This document shows, one piece after another, positions 1 through 8,085 of a stretch of 42,649 nucleotides of DNA. Positions within the stretch are counted from its first letter, which is position 1; every line of letters starts with the position of its first letter. Location: contig JANWIY010000116.1 of assembly GCA_025449645.1 (NCBI GenBank), forward strand, positions 1 through 42,649, written 5' to 3'. Source of the DNA: Chitinophagaceae bacterium (GTDB lineage Bacteria > Bacteroidota > Bacteroidia > Chitinophagales > Chitinophagaceae). The translations under genes were made by a program, and so were the position numbers. A model generated the notes under the pieces. That model was not told the DNA's origin and ran no database searches. It saw only the letters and a program-made list of their open reading frames with translations.

Positions 1-587
1 GCTGCATTCAGTTTAGTAACACTTTCTTCCGTTCCATTAGGATCTTTTGCATAATCCTTCCCTGCAAATGCCGTTTGCTTGGCCAGTTTGTCAATAGCCT
101 GATCCGGCTGAGATTCATTTGATTTCAGTTGGTTGATTGCATCATGTTTTATGCGGTCAAATTCCTTTGTGTCAAACAAGGGTGCTGTCAGCGCATCCGT
201 ATAAAGCGGCCAGACAGTTGCCAGGTCACTGCTTATGCAGTTCAAACGCAGATAGGAATAATCCATGCCGGAAGTTCCGCTGATTTCCGCGCTGACTTTA
301 TCGAGCTTATTCTTAAAACTGTTCTTATCATCCCTGTCGGTACCGCATTCCGCCAATGCGGTCATGGCCAGCTTTTCAATTCCTGCTTTGTCTGCGGAGT
401 AATTCTGAACGCCTCCTTTAAAAATACAGCGGACCTCAACAATCTCATTTCCGCTAGGCTGAACAATTACTTTCACTCCGTTCACAGTCATCTCGTAGGC
501 ATCCTTGTTTTGTGCGGCTGCAGGTAAATTCATAGCGATCCCCAGCAAACTGCCTAAGCATATTGTTATTATCGGTTGAATGCGCAT
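1..587 (-). CDS. M16 family peptidase-like protein, zinc motif degenerate (partial, N-terminal part)
   Basis: An open frame runs on the minus strand from an ATG at 587 to the window edge, giving the first 195 residues. It starts with a signal peptide (MRIQPIITICLG... cleaved near AAAQ), followed by an M16 N-terminal domain. Where M16 peptidases carry HxxEH, this protein reads AGIEKLAMTALAE, so the zinc ligands are missing. The start lies 18 nt after the stop of the catalytic M16 gene at 606-1973, and both are on the same strand, so they are probably co-transcribed. Known M16B enzymes work as a heterodimer of one zinc-bearing subunit and one inactive subunit with a substrate-binding R/Y motif. 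This gene is inferred to be the inactive partner. Its C-terminal half lies outside the window. Confidence 0.85.
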   Translation of the reverse strand, partial: MRIQPIITICLGSLLGIAMNLPAAAQNKDAYEMTVNGVKVIVQPSGNEIVEVRCIFKGGVQNYSADKAGIEKLAMTALAECGTDRDDKNSFKNKLDKVSAEISGTSGMDYSYLRLNCISSDLATVWPLYTDALTAPLFDTKEFDRIKHDAINQLKSNESQPDQAIDKLAKQTAFAGKDYAKDPNGTEESVTKLNA

Positions 588-605
588 GATTGAAATTTTT
601 TAAAA

Positions 606-1973
606 TTATAAAGCGGGTTTGAAATCCGCTGATGCATTAAATTTTTTGTTCATGGCCGGGTTGATGATCATTCCTGCCACATAGGGTTTGCCGGTAATAT
701 AACGGTTCACAAATCGTTTGATATCGTCTCTTGTTACTTTCTGGCAATTGCTATCATAGTCAGTGAAATAATCGAGGCTTGCGCTGCACCAACTATAAGT
801 AAGGTTGTGTGGCAGCTGGGATGGTTTCTCTTTTTGGCGGATCGCATCCCGGCGCATGATCTGCTTGGCATCCTCCAGCTGTGCGTCCGTGAAATAATCG
901 TCATTTCCCCACTGCTTCACCTGGTTTAATATTTCATCGTTGCATTCTTTTAGTTTGCCGGGATTGGGTACCAATAAAAGAAGGACGGGTCCTACGTATT
1001 TGAGGGTATTATAACTCGCATTGGCAGTGCTGGTAAGGCCCTTATCCACAAGCGCCTGCTGCCACTTGGAGGAGTTCATTCCGAGAATAGTAAAGAATAC
1101 ATCGGCGGCTACAGTGGATGCCGAATCATGACGCGTGTCCGGCCCCTGCCACCCGAACAATTCCAACGGCGTCTGGGCAATCGTAGATTCCTTCACAAAG
1201 TATTGGGTTGAAGTCAAAGGCGAGAATTCAGGAATAGGAAATTTTACCTGCGGATCGAATCCGCTGGATTCCCAACTGCCGAAAATGTTATTTGCCTTGG
1301 CAAACGCATCCTCATGCTTTACATCACCGCAGATCACCAGGATGGAATTATTTGGAAAATAATATTTGTTCTTGATGATCATCATCTTTTCAGGTGTGGC
1401 GGTATTGATCACTTCGTGAATGCCGATAGGATTCTTTCGCGTAATAAGGTCCCCCCAGAGCTTTTTCTGACCTTCCAAAAATAACTGGGCAAACGGATTG
1501 CTTTCCAGCCGCTGGAATTCGCCATCCACTACGGGCCGTTCCTTTTTCATGTCTTCTGCCCGGTAAATCGGAAAACGAATGGCCGCATTCATAAAGCGAA
1601 GGCCCGCGTCCAGACTGTCCTTATCAAAAGTAAAATAGTAGTTTACCCGTTCGTTACCTGTGGTTCCATTCCAGATGGCTCCGAGTTCCTGCGTGCGCTT
1701 GAGGAATTTTTCCTGGTCAGGATAATCTTTGTTTGCCTTAAAAAACATATGTTCAAAAAGATGTGAAAGTCCGCTGTACTCAGGGCCTTCTGTAAAGGCG
1801 CCATTTTTTACCGCGATCTCAATGGTCGCGAGCGGGACCTTGTTGTTCTCGATAACGACGACCTCCAAACCGTTGGGCATTTTTTCCCAATAATAGTCTT
1901 GAGGAAGGCGCGGCTGTGCATAATTAGCTCCCGCCAGCAACGCCATTGTGCAGGTGAAGATGATTTTTTTCAT
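606..1973 (-). CDS. M16 family zinc metallopeptidase (insulinase/PqqL/MPP-like), secreted
   Basis: This 455-residue protein has an N-terminal signal peptide (MKKIIFTCTMALLAGANYAQ). The zinc motif HLFEH is at residues 71-75. The third ligand is Glu152, exactly 76 residues after the motif's last histidine, as in the M16 pattern HxxEHx76E. The length fits the short M16B subfamily, which has two homologous halves. It is predicted to degrade peptides in the periplasm. The next gene (1-587) encodes a second M16-type protein without the zinc motif, 18 nt downstream. The ABC permease at 2019-2831 lies 45 nt upstream. Family assignment is firm; the substrate cannot be read from the sequence. Confidence 0.93.
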   Translation of the reverse strand: MKKIIFTCTMALLAGANYAQPRLPQDYYWEKMPNGLEVVVIENNKVPLATIEIAVKNGAFTEGPEYSGLSHLFEHMFFKANKDYPDQEKFLKRTQELGAIWNGTTGNERVNYYFTFDKDSLDAGLRFMNAAIRFPIYRAEDMKKERPVVDGEFQRLESNPFAQLFLEGQKKLWGDLITRKNPIGIHEVINTATPEKMMIIKNKYYFPNNSILVICGDVKHEDAFAKANNIFGSWESSGFDPQVKFPIPEFSPLTSTQYFVKESTIAQTPLELFGWQGPDTRHDSASTVAADVFFTILGMNSSKWQQALVDKGLTSTANASYNTLKYVGPVLLLLVPNPGKLKECNDEILNQVKQWGNDDYFTDAQLEDAKQIMRRDAIRQKEKPSQLPHNLTYSWCSASLDYFTDYDSNCQKVTRDDIKRFVNRYITGKPYVAGMIINPAMNKKFNASADFKPAL

Positions 1974-2018
1974 TTAAGGAATTTTAAGTTTACCGATTTC
2001 ATTTAGCTCATGCTTTTG

Positions 2019-2831
2019 TCAGAGGTCGCTTTTATAGAACCTCCAGCTTACAAAAAATATATAGATCAATAAATAAATCATAGCCAGAGAAAGGTATAAA
2101 GGAACATGTTGTTCCCACAGCTTCACATGGTCCGGAGCCATCATCCTGGGTGCAAAAGGTTGCGGTATCAGCCGGTCCGTTACTTCTTCAGGAAGATAGT
2201 CCACCCAGTCCACCTTGTATTTATTCCTGCCAAGGGAAACAACAAATTGTTCCAATATCATGTATAGGAAAAAAATGCCAATCGCGAGCCCTGCTTTCCG
2301 GATCATCATGGCAAAAATTACAGCGATCATGGAATACGAGAACAGTTCAACAAAAAAGAAAATGACAAACCGGAATTGTGCCCAACCCGGATCTGCATTT
2401 CCCGGTTCGAGTGTATGAAAGCCAAAATATAAGCAGGTGAGAAATACGATGCAAGTCACAAATAATGAAAGCAGGGCGGTTTCCCAAATTTTGATTGAAA
2501 TAAACCTCCCCCTGCTCCATCCGTCAATGATATTCTGACGGTGCGTGCGATAGGTAAATTCATTGGTGAGGAGGGTGATAATTAAAATGGCGGGAATAAA
2601 TAGAAGAAGCCCCGCATTATAAGGTACCGTTTTCCATACATTAGGAAATGAAAATGGATTCCCAAGCAGGTTTTTACCATTCACTTTGGGAAATGTATTA
2701 TTGGTAACATCGAAGATCACGTAATTAAATGCAGGAATGCAAACGGTGATAATGCCGAGGAGAATCCAGAAGGTCCGGTAGTTTTTCACCTTCATCCATT
2801 CGATCCGGGCTGTATTGAAAAATCCGTTCAT
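2019..2831 (-). CDS. ABC-2 type transporter permease
   Basis: This 270-residue integral membrane protein has about six hydrophobic segments (near residues 21-40, 70-88, 112-135, 150-175, 178-200 and 243-264). It has the N-terminal layout of ABC-2 permeases: a short cytoplasmic helix, then a first membrane segment and a large loop. Its start codon lies 3 nt after the stop of the ABC ATPase at 2835-3740, so the two genes form a half-transporter pair. The pair is most likely an exporter of the BcrA/CcmA-like ABC-2 class. The substrate is unknown; nothing nearby points to a specific drug or polysaccharide. Confidence 0.85.
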   Translation of the reverse strand: MNGFFNTARIEWMKVKNYRTFWILLGIITVCIPAFNYVIFDVTNNTFPKVNGKNLLGNPFSFPNVWKTVPYNAGLLLFIPAILIITLLTNEFTYRTHRQNIIDGWSRGRFISIKIWETALLSLFVTCIVFLTCLYFGFHTLEPGNADPGWAQFRFVIFFFVELFSYSMIAVIFAMMIRKAGLAIGIFFLYMILEQFVVSLGRNKYKVDWVDYLPEEVTDRLIPQPFAPRMMAPDHVKLWEQHVPLYLSLAMIYLLIYIFFVSWRFYKSDL

Positions 2832-2834
2832 GGG

Positions 2835-3740
2835 TTAGTTGCTTACATTATTGGTGAGCGCTATGAATTCAGATTCCAGGCTTTTCTTACGAAGCTGCAG
2901 ATGATTGAGCACCACGCCATGGTCAAAACAAAATTGATTTAATGCCCCGGCATCCGGTGAATGTGTTTCCAAAAAAACAAGCAGGTTATTTCCGGCTACT
3001 TCCATTTTTTTGATTCCGGGGAACTCACTGAGAATCGCTTTCAGTTTGTCATTATTTCCACAGCCCATTTCGAGCCATTCTTCATTACTCAAAACTGAAC
3101 GGACATCCCCCGAAGTGATCAGATTCCCTTGCTGGAGAATGGCTACATGAGAGCAGACTTTCTCCACTTCGGACAAAAGATGACTTGCAAGGATAATTGT
3201 TTTTCCTTCTTTGGCAAGTTCGATGATCAGTTCCCGTATCTCGGCGATCCCGCTGGGATCCAGACCGTTGGTCGGCTCATCAAACACCAGCACAGCGGGA
3301 TTACCCAGCAGGCAGGAGGCGATGGCCAGGCGCTGTTTCATGCCTAGCGAATAGGTCTGAAATTTCGAATGCCTTCTCTCATATAACCTTACCAGCCTGA
3401 TCACACGCTCAATATCTTCAGGAGGCCTTTCTTTGATGGCTGCGGCAATCCGGAGATTGCGCTGCCCGGAGAGATAATGATAAAAGTTTGGCGTTTCAAG
3501 CAGGGTGCCGATTTCCTTTCTCTGTTTTTCAGTGGGCAATTTTCCGAACCAGGTGAAGCTTCCCCCGCTGGGTTTGAGTACATCCATGACCACACCAAGC
3601 AAGGTTGTTTTACCGCTTCCATTGGGGCCGAGGATACCGAATACAGATCCCGGAGGAACATCAAATGATACCCCCTTCAGCGCCTGAATTTTGCCATAGG
3701 ATTTGCTTATATTGTTCAAGGAAAGTATAGAAGTCATCAA
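2835..3740 (-). CDS. ABC transporter ATP-binding protein (ABC-2/CcmA class)
   Basis: This 301-residue cytoplasmic ATPase has Walker A GPNGSGKTT at 38-46, signature SLGMKQ at 131-136 (a variant of LSGGQ that is common in ABC-2 exporters), Walker B LVFDEP from 151, and H-loop His187 in ILASHLL. Residues 215-301 form a C-terminal extension outside the nucleotide-binding fold, as in CcmA/NatA-type ATPases. The gene is followed after 3 nt by its permease (2019-2831). A second Met directly follows the first (MMTS), so the start could be one codon later. Export is inferred from the subclass; the cargo is not identifiable. Confidence 0.92.
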   Translation of the reverse strand: MMTSILSLNNISKSYGKIQALKGVSFDVPPGSVFGILGPNGSGKTTLLGVVMDVLKPSGGSFTWFGKLPTEKQRKEIGTLLETPNFYHYLSGQRNLRIAAAIKERPPEDIERVIRLVRLYERRHSKFQTYSLGMKQRLAIASCLLGNPAVLVFDEPTNGLDPSGIAEIRELIIELAKEGKTIILASHLLSEVEKVCSHVAILQQGNLITSGDVRSVLSNEEWLEMGCGNNDKLKAILSEFPGIKKMEVAGNNLLVFLETHSPDAGALNQFCFDHGVVLNHLQLRKKSLESEFIALTNNVSN

Positions 3741-3788
3741 TCGCGAAATGGATCACTAAAGTAAGGAATAAAATTGCTCCGGCACCAT

Positions 3789-4448
3789 CTATTGAGGAGG
3801 ACTGTGTTTCTCATGATAGATACTGGAAAAATCTCCAAGAACGGCAATTCCTTTTTTATTCCATTTTAGTTTATTCAGTTTAAGGAGATCAATATCGGAT
3901 GGCAACACTTTACGGGTGAAGGGATTCAGGGTCCCGCCCGCTTTTAATGGTTCGGCCAATGGATCATACTGAAAATGCGGATCGCATACTGTACCCCGTG
4001 GGTACATGATCCCAGGCTGTCCCTGTCCGCGAATGTCGAGGTTGCGGGGATGATCGAGCCCAATGGTATGGCCGTACTCATGTGCTGCCGTAGTAGAATT
4101 ATTCAGTAGGTTATCCAGCTTGAAATAGCCGGTATTGCATTTGATTCCATCTACAAAGGAAATATGCGCAGGAGAGAATTCCTCAATGCGGAAATAGTTG
4201 TTTCTGGGATCCGTATTGTACCAGACTGTTTCTGGTTTTAAATCCGGCGCATAAATGCCATTTATCAGGAACTCTACATCAATACCTTCGCCGTTTATAG
4301 GTACAGTAGGCCGGGCTTCATTCCAGTGACCGGCCATATCCATGCCGATGGCTAAAGCCAAATCCTGTGTAACCGCATCACCATAGAAATAAAAATCGGA
4401 ACGAATGATCAGCTTATGCAGGCCCTTGTACAACTCTGCTTGTCCCAT
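3789..4448 (-). CDS. Metzincin-type (M10-like) zinc protease without signal peptide
   Basis: This 219-residue protein has a complete metzincin zinc site, HEYGHTIGLDH: His123, Glu124, His127 and His133. A Met-turn follows at Met148 within GIMYP. This is the HExxHxxGxxH ... M signature of matrixin-like proteases. Unlike secreted matrixins it has no signal peptide, lipobox or cysteine-switch propeptide. An in-frame TGA four codons upstream of the ATG rules out a longer N-terminus with a leader. It is therefore probably cytoplasmic, or exported by an unrecognised route. It lies between the TlpA lipoprotein (63 nt upstream) and the ABC transporter genes, in the same orientation. Its substrate is unknown. 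Confidence 0.82.
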   Translation of the reverse strand: MGQAELYKGLHKLIIRSDFYFYGDAVTQDLALAIGMDMAGHWNEARPTVPINGEGIDVEFLINGIYAPDLKPETVWYNTDPRNNYFRIEEFSPAHISFVDGIKCNTGYFKLDNLLNNSTTAAHEYGHTIGLDHPRNLDIRGQGQPGIMYPRGTVCDPHFQYDPLAEPLKAGGTLNPFTRKVLPSDIDLLKLNKLKWNKKGIAVLGDFSSIYHEKHSPPQ

Positions 4449-4511
4449 AAATAATATTCAACAGCAATTGGTTCCGCAATCAGAGCAGGGAACAGGGTGC
4501 GGGAACGAAAA

Positions 4512-5648
4512 TCAATGAAATACTTCCTGTAATTTATTAGCCAGTTCCTCTCCGCGCAATCCTTTTGCGATAATTTTTCCATCCTTATCTACTAAATAGT
4601 TCATTGGAATGCCCTGCACTCCATAAAGGGCAACAACATCGGCCTTCCATCCTTTCAGATCCGAAACCTGCGACCAGTTCAGTCCGTCTTTTTTGATGGC
4701 TTCCTCCCATTTGTCTTTTTTTGTATCCAGGGATACGCCAAGAATATTAAATCCTTTATCGTGAAACTGATGATAAGCCTTTACTACATCCGGATTTTCC
4801 TGGCGGCAAGGTCCGCACCAACTCGCCCAGAAATCCACCAGCACATATCTTCCTTTGAATGATGCGAGGCTCAATGGTTTTCCGTTTTCATCGGTTGAAG
4901 TAAATCCCGGAGCCTGTTTACCAACGGCAGTCATCTGGGCCTTTATCACCAGGTCCTTTATAATCCTGCCATAATAACCGGATTGTATCGAAGCGTCCAG
5001 CGTTTTGTAGAGGCTATCCAATTGATTCGGATCAGGATTATAAGAAAAATTTGAGTAGATTTCAAATGCGGACACATAAGAACCTGGGTGTGTTTTTACA
5101 TAGTCCGCAGCAATTTTCTTTTCCTCATTGTCAAGCGAATCATATTGCCTCCCCAGTTTCTCCATCGTTTTTTTATCGTTACCTGCCCTGGCGGCATCGT
5201 AATTTTTGTCGAGAACCGCCATCCTTGCTCCGGTGGCCTTTTCAACCGCATTTTCATAATCCCTGAACTCATCCTGCACGGGCATTCCTGAAATCAGCGC
5301 TGAATTCATAGAATCTTTTTTTGCCAATACGGTCAGCTTCCCATTCTGAAGGAAGAATCCTTTCACGAATTGTTTTTCACCATTTTTCTGGATGACGTAA
5401 CAATGCTCCACACTGTCTGCCTTCCCCTTAAATGTAAAAAATCCACGATCCAGCCTTGTCGAATCCGTTTTACTAACAAAATCGCGGTGGACAAGATAAA
5501 CAGTTCCGGTATCCAGTCCTGTTATTTTTCCCAGGATAATGTAGGAGGTATCTTTTTCAGCATGCTCTCCCTTACCTGAGCCGGAGGAATTACATGCGGA
5601 AAAGAATAGCGCCGCACAACTGATCCCGGCAATAAATATTTTTTTCAT
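4512..5648 (-). CDS. TlpA family thiol-disulfide lipoprotein with N-terminal DUF4369-like domain
   Basis: This 378-residue protein has a lipoprotein signal peptide ending in FSAC (lipidated Cys19). A beta-rich DUF4369-like domain covers about residues 33-125, followed by a helical linker, and a C-terminal thioredoxin fold runs from about 243. The active site WCGPC has redox cysteines at 278 and 281, and the cis-proline is Pro348 in QGIPMN. In Bacteroidota such proteins act at the periplasmic face as membrane-anchored disulfide reductases. Electrons could come from a DsbD-type protein such as that at 18935-20878 (inference). The gene is 10 nt downstream of the fadN-like gene. Confidence 0.9.
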   Translation of the reverse strand: MKKIFIAGISCAALFFSACNSSGSGKGEHAEKDTSYIILGKITGLDTGTVYLVHRDFVSKTDSTRLDRGFFTFKGKADSVEHCYVIQKNGEKQFVKGFFLQNGKLTVLAKKDSMNSALISGMPVQDEFRDYENAVEKATGARMAVLDKNYDAARAGNDKKTMEKLGRQYDSLDNEEKKIAADYVKTHPGSYVSAFEIYSNFSYNPDPNQLDSLYKTLDASIQSGYYGRIIKDLVIKAQMTAVGKQAPGFTSTDENGKPLSLASFKGRYVLVDFWASWCGPCRQENPDVVKAYHQFHDKGFNILGVSLDTKKDKWEEAIKKDGLNWSQVSDLKGWKADVVALYGVQGIPMNYLVDKDGKIIAKGLRGEELANKLQEVFH

Positions 5649-5658
5649 ATATCGTTAT

Positions 5659-8067
5659 TTAATTTCTGATTGGTTTTCCGGTCTTTAATACAGCCTGCAA
5701 TCTTTCGAGCGTTTTCTTTTCTCCGCAAAGAGAAAGGAAGGCTTCTCTTTCGAGGTCAAGCAGGTATTGTTCTGTGACCAGCGCCGGTTCACTCAGATCG
5801 CCCCCGCACATAACGAAGGCCAGTTTTTTTGCAACCAGCACATCGTGGTCAGTGGCGTAGTTGGCCTTTCGCATGCCATTGATGCCGGCGTACAAAGCGC
5901 CCAGCGCGGACCTGCCCAAAACCTTTATATCACTTCGGGGTGTGGGTGTCGAGTAGCCATCCTCGTATAATTCCAGGGCAGCAGTCCTGGCATCTGCGAT
6001 CCGGCGGTCAGGATTTATGGATACCAGGGCCCTTTCCTTTTTCAGTATTCCCAGTTCGAATGCTTCGAATGCCGAGGTGGAAACTTTTGCCGTTGCAATG
6101 GTAAAGAAACGATTCTTCAGTGGTATGGTTTCCGGTTCGTCGGCGTGCAATTCATCCGAGGCCCTGAGTGCAAACTCTTTAGTGCCACCCCCTCCCGGAA
6201 TAAGACCCACACCCAACTCTACAAGCCCGATATACGATTCCGCTGCGGGAATCACCTTATCTGCGTGCAGGCTCAGTTCGCAGGCTCCTCCCAGGCTAAG
6301 CCCATGCGGCGCAACCACCACGGGCACTGCAGAATATCTTGCGCGCATGATCGTATTCTGGAACAAACGGACAGCCATATCCAGCTCGTCAAATTCCTGC
6401 TCCACCGCCAGCATGAAGATCATGCCGATATTGGCGCCGGCAGAAAAGTTCTGACCTTCGTTTGCGATCACCAGTCCTTTATATTTTTCTTCAGCCATGC
6501 CAATGGAACGCTGAATACCATCCAGTACTTCACCGCCAATGGTTCCGAGCTTGGTATACCATTCCAATCCCAGCACCTCGTCGCCGAGATGGTAAATTCT
6601 TGCTGCGCTGTTTTTCCATAAGGTCTGGTTTTCAAAATTCTTCATCACAATAAAAGCACTGCTATTCCCCGAAACAACAGGAACATATTCCTTATTGCCG
6701 GGGGAATAGCAAAATTTATTGCCATTCTCCACCTTATAGAATTGCTTAAATCCTTTGGCAAGCATACCGGATACCCAGTCAGCCGCTTTATAGCCGGCGG
6801 ATTGCATTTTCTGAAGGGTTTTTTCAACTCCAAAAAGGTCCCAGGTTTCAAAAGCACCAATCTCCCATCCAAAACCCGCTTTCATAGCATCGTCCACGCG
6901 ATAAATTTCATCACTGATCTCCGGAATTCTGTTGGAGACATAGGAAAATAACGAATAATGAAAATTGCGGTAAAAATCTCCTGCCTTATCTTTTCCTTCG
7001 ATAAGCAGCTTTAAGCTTGCTCGGAGATCCTCCGATTGCTTAGCTGTTTCAAGCGTCGCAAATGCTGCCCTGGTCCTTGGCTTATATTCGAAGGAGGAAA
7101 GGTCAAGCGTATAGATTTCCTTTTCCCCTTTTTCATTTTTTCGTTTGGAAAAAAACCCCTGGCCTGTTTTGTCGCCGAGCCAGTTATTCGCGATCATTTT
7201 TTCAAGCCAGGAAGGTATAATAAATGTATTGCGTGCTTCGTCACCCGGACAATTTTCATACACGCCCCTGGCCACTTTCACGAGCGTATCTATTCCAACC
7301 ACGTCTGCTGTACGGAAAGTTGCTGATTTGGGCCGGCCGATAACAGGTCCTGTAAGCGCCTCCACCTGGTCAATGTTTAGTCCAAGCTTATCCATCAATC
7401 CGAAAATGGACATGATGCTGAATACGCCAACGCGGTTGGCAATGAAGGCCGGCGTGTCTTTACAACGGACGGTGGTTTTCCCGAGATGGAGATCACCGTA
7501 GTGCAGCAGGAACTCGACCACTTCCTGATCCGTATCCTGCGTCGGAATAATTTCCAGCAGGCGCAGATAACGCGGCGGATTAAAAAAATGGGTGCCGCAA
7601 AAATGTTTCTTAAAATCGTCTGATCGCCCGGAGGTCATCAGATGAATGGGAATGCCGGAAGTATTTGAACTGACCAGGGTTCCCGGCTTGCGGAATTTCT
7701 CCACTTCCGTAAAAATTCCAGCCTTCACGTCCAGCTGCTCCACAACAACTTCAATGATCCAGTCGTATCCTCCGAGGTCTTTCATGTTATCCGTGAAATT
7801 TCCAGTCGTAATGCGCTTAACTGAGTCCTGCGTGTATACCGGGGAGGGGTTCGACTTCACTGCGGCCGTCAATGCCTCGTTTACGATACGGTTTTTCACT
7901 GCCGGATGATCCAGGGAAAGTTTTTTTGCCTGTTCAGCTTCATTCAGCTCACCAGGTGCCCGGTCTAACAGCAATACCTGTACACCCGTTCCGGCCAAAA
8001 GACAGGCTATCCGGGAACCCATGACGCCACTTCCCAATACTGCGGCTTTTTTTATAATTCTTTTCAT
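5659..8067 (-). CDS. fadN: 3-hydroxyacyl-CoA dehydrogenase / enoyl-CoA hydratase fusion (FadN-type)
   Basis: This 802-residue bifunctional beta-oxidation enzyme has its NAD-binding Rossmann motif GSGVMG at 12-17. The 3-hydroxyacyl-CoA dehydrogenase N and C domains fill about the first 400 residues. A crotonase domain follows, with oxyanion-hole segments (GQNFSAGANI, GLSLGGACEL) and both catalytic glutamates (in GGACEL and in GLVELGVGLIPGGGG). The order is HAD first, hydratase last, as in Bacillus FadN and opposite to E. coli FadB/FadJ. It is expected to hydrate 2-enoyl-CoA and oxidise the 3-hydroxyacyl-CoA in the cytoplasm. No thiolase or acyl-CoA dehydrogenase gene is adjacent, whereas fadN usually sits with fadA and fadE. 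The gene lies 18 nt after metG. The symbol rests on architecture, not on a search. Confidence 0.9.
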   Translation of the reverse strand: MKRIIKKAAVLGSGVMGSRIACLLAGTGVQVLLLDRAPGELNEAEQAKKLSLDHPAVKNRIVNEALTAAVKSNPSPVYTQDSVKRITTGNFTDNMKDLGGYDWIIEVVVEQLDVKAGIFTEVEKFRKPGTLVSSNTSGIPIHLMTSGRSDDFKKHFCGTHFFNPPRYLRLLEIIPTQDTDQEVVEFLLHYGDLHLGKTTVRCKDTPAFIANRVGVFSIMSIFGLMDKLGLNIDQVEALTGPVIGRPKSATFRTADVVGIDTLVKVARGVYENCPGDEARNTFIIPSWLEKMIANNWLGDKTGQGFFSKRKNEKGEKEIYTLDLSSFEYKPRTRAAFATLETAKQSEDLRASLKLLIEGKDKAGDFYRNFHYSLFSYVSNRIPEISDEIYRVDDAMKAGFGWEIGAFETWDLFGVEKTLQKMQSAGYKAADWVSGMLAKGFKQFYKVENGNKFCYSPGNKEYVPVVSGNSSAFIVMKNFENQTLWKNSAARIYHLGDEVLGLEWYTKLGTIGGEVLDGIQRSIGMAEEKYKGLVIANEGQNFSAGANIGMIFMLAVEQEFDELDMAVRLFQNTIMRARYSAVPVVVAPHGLSLGGACELSLHADKVIPAAESYIGLVELGVGLIPGGGGTKEFALRASDELHADEPETIPLKNRFFTIATAKVSTSAFEAFELGILKKERALVSINPDRRIADARTAALELYEDGYSTPTPRSDIKVLGRSALGALYAGINGMRKANYATDHDVLVAKKLAFVMCGGDLSEPALVTEQYLLDLEREAFLSLCGEKKTLERLQAVLKTGKPIRN

Positions 8068-8085
8068 AACCTGGCCATTAATAAA

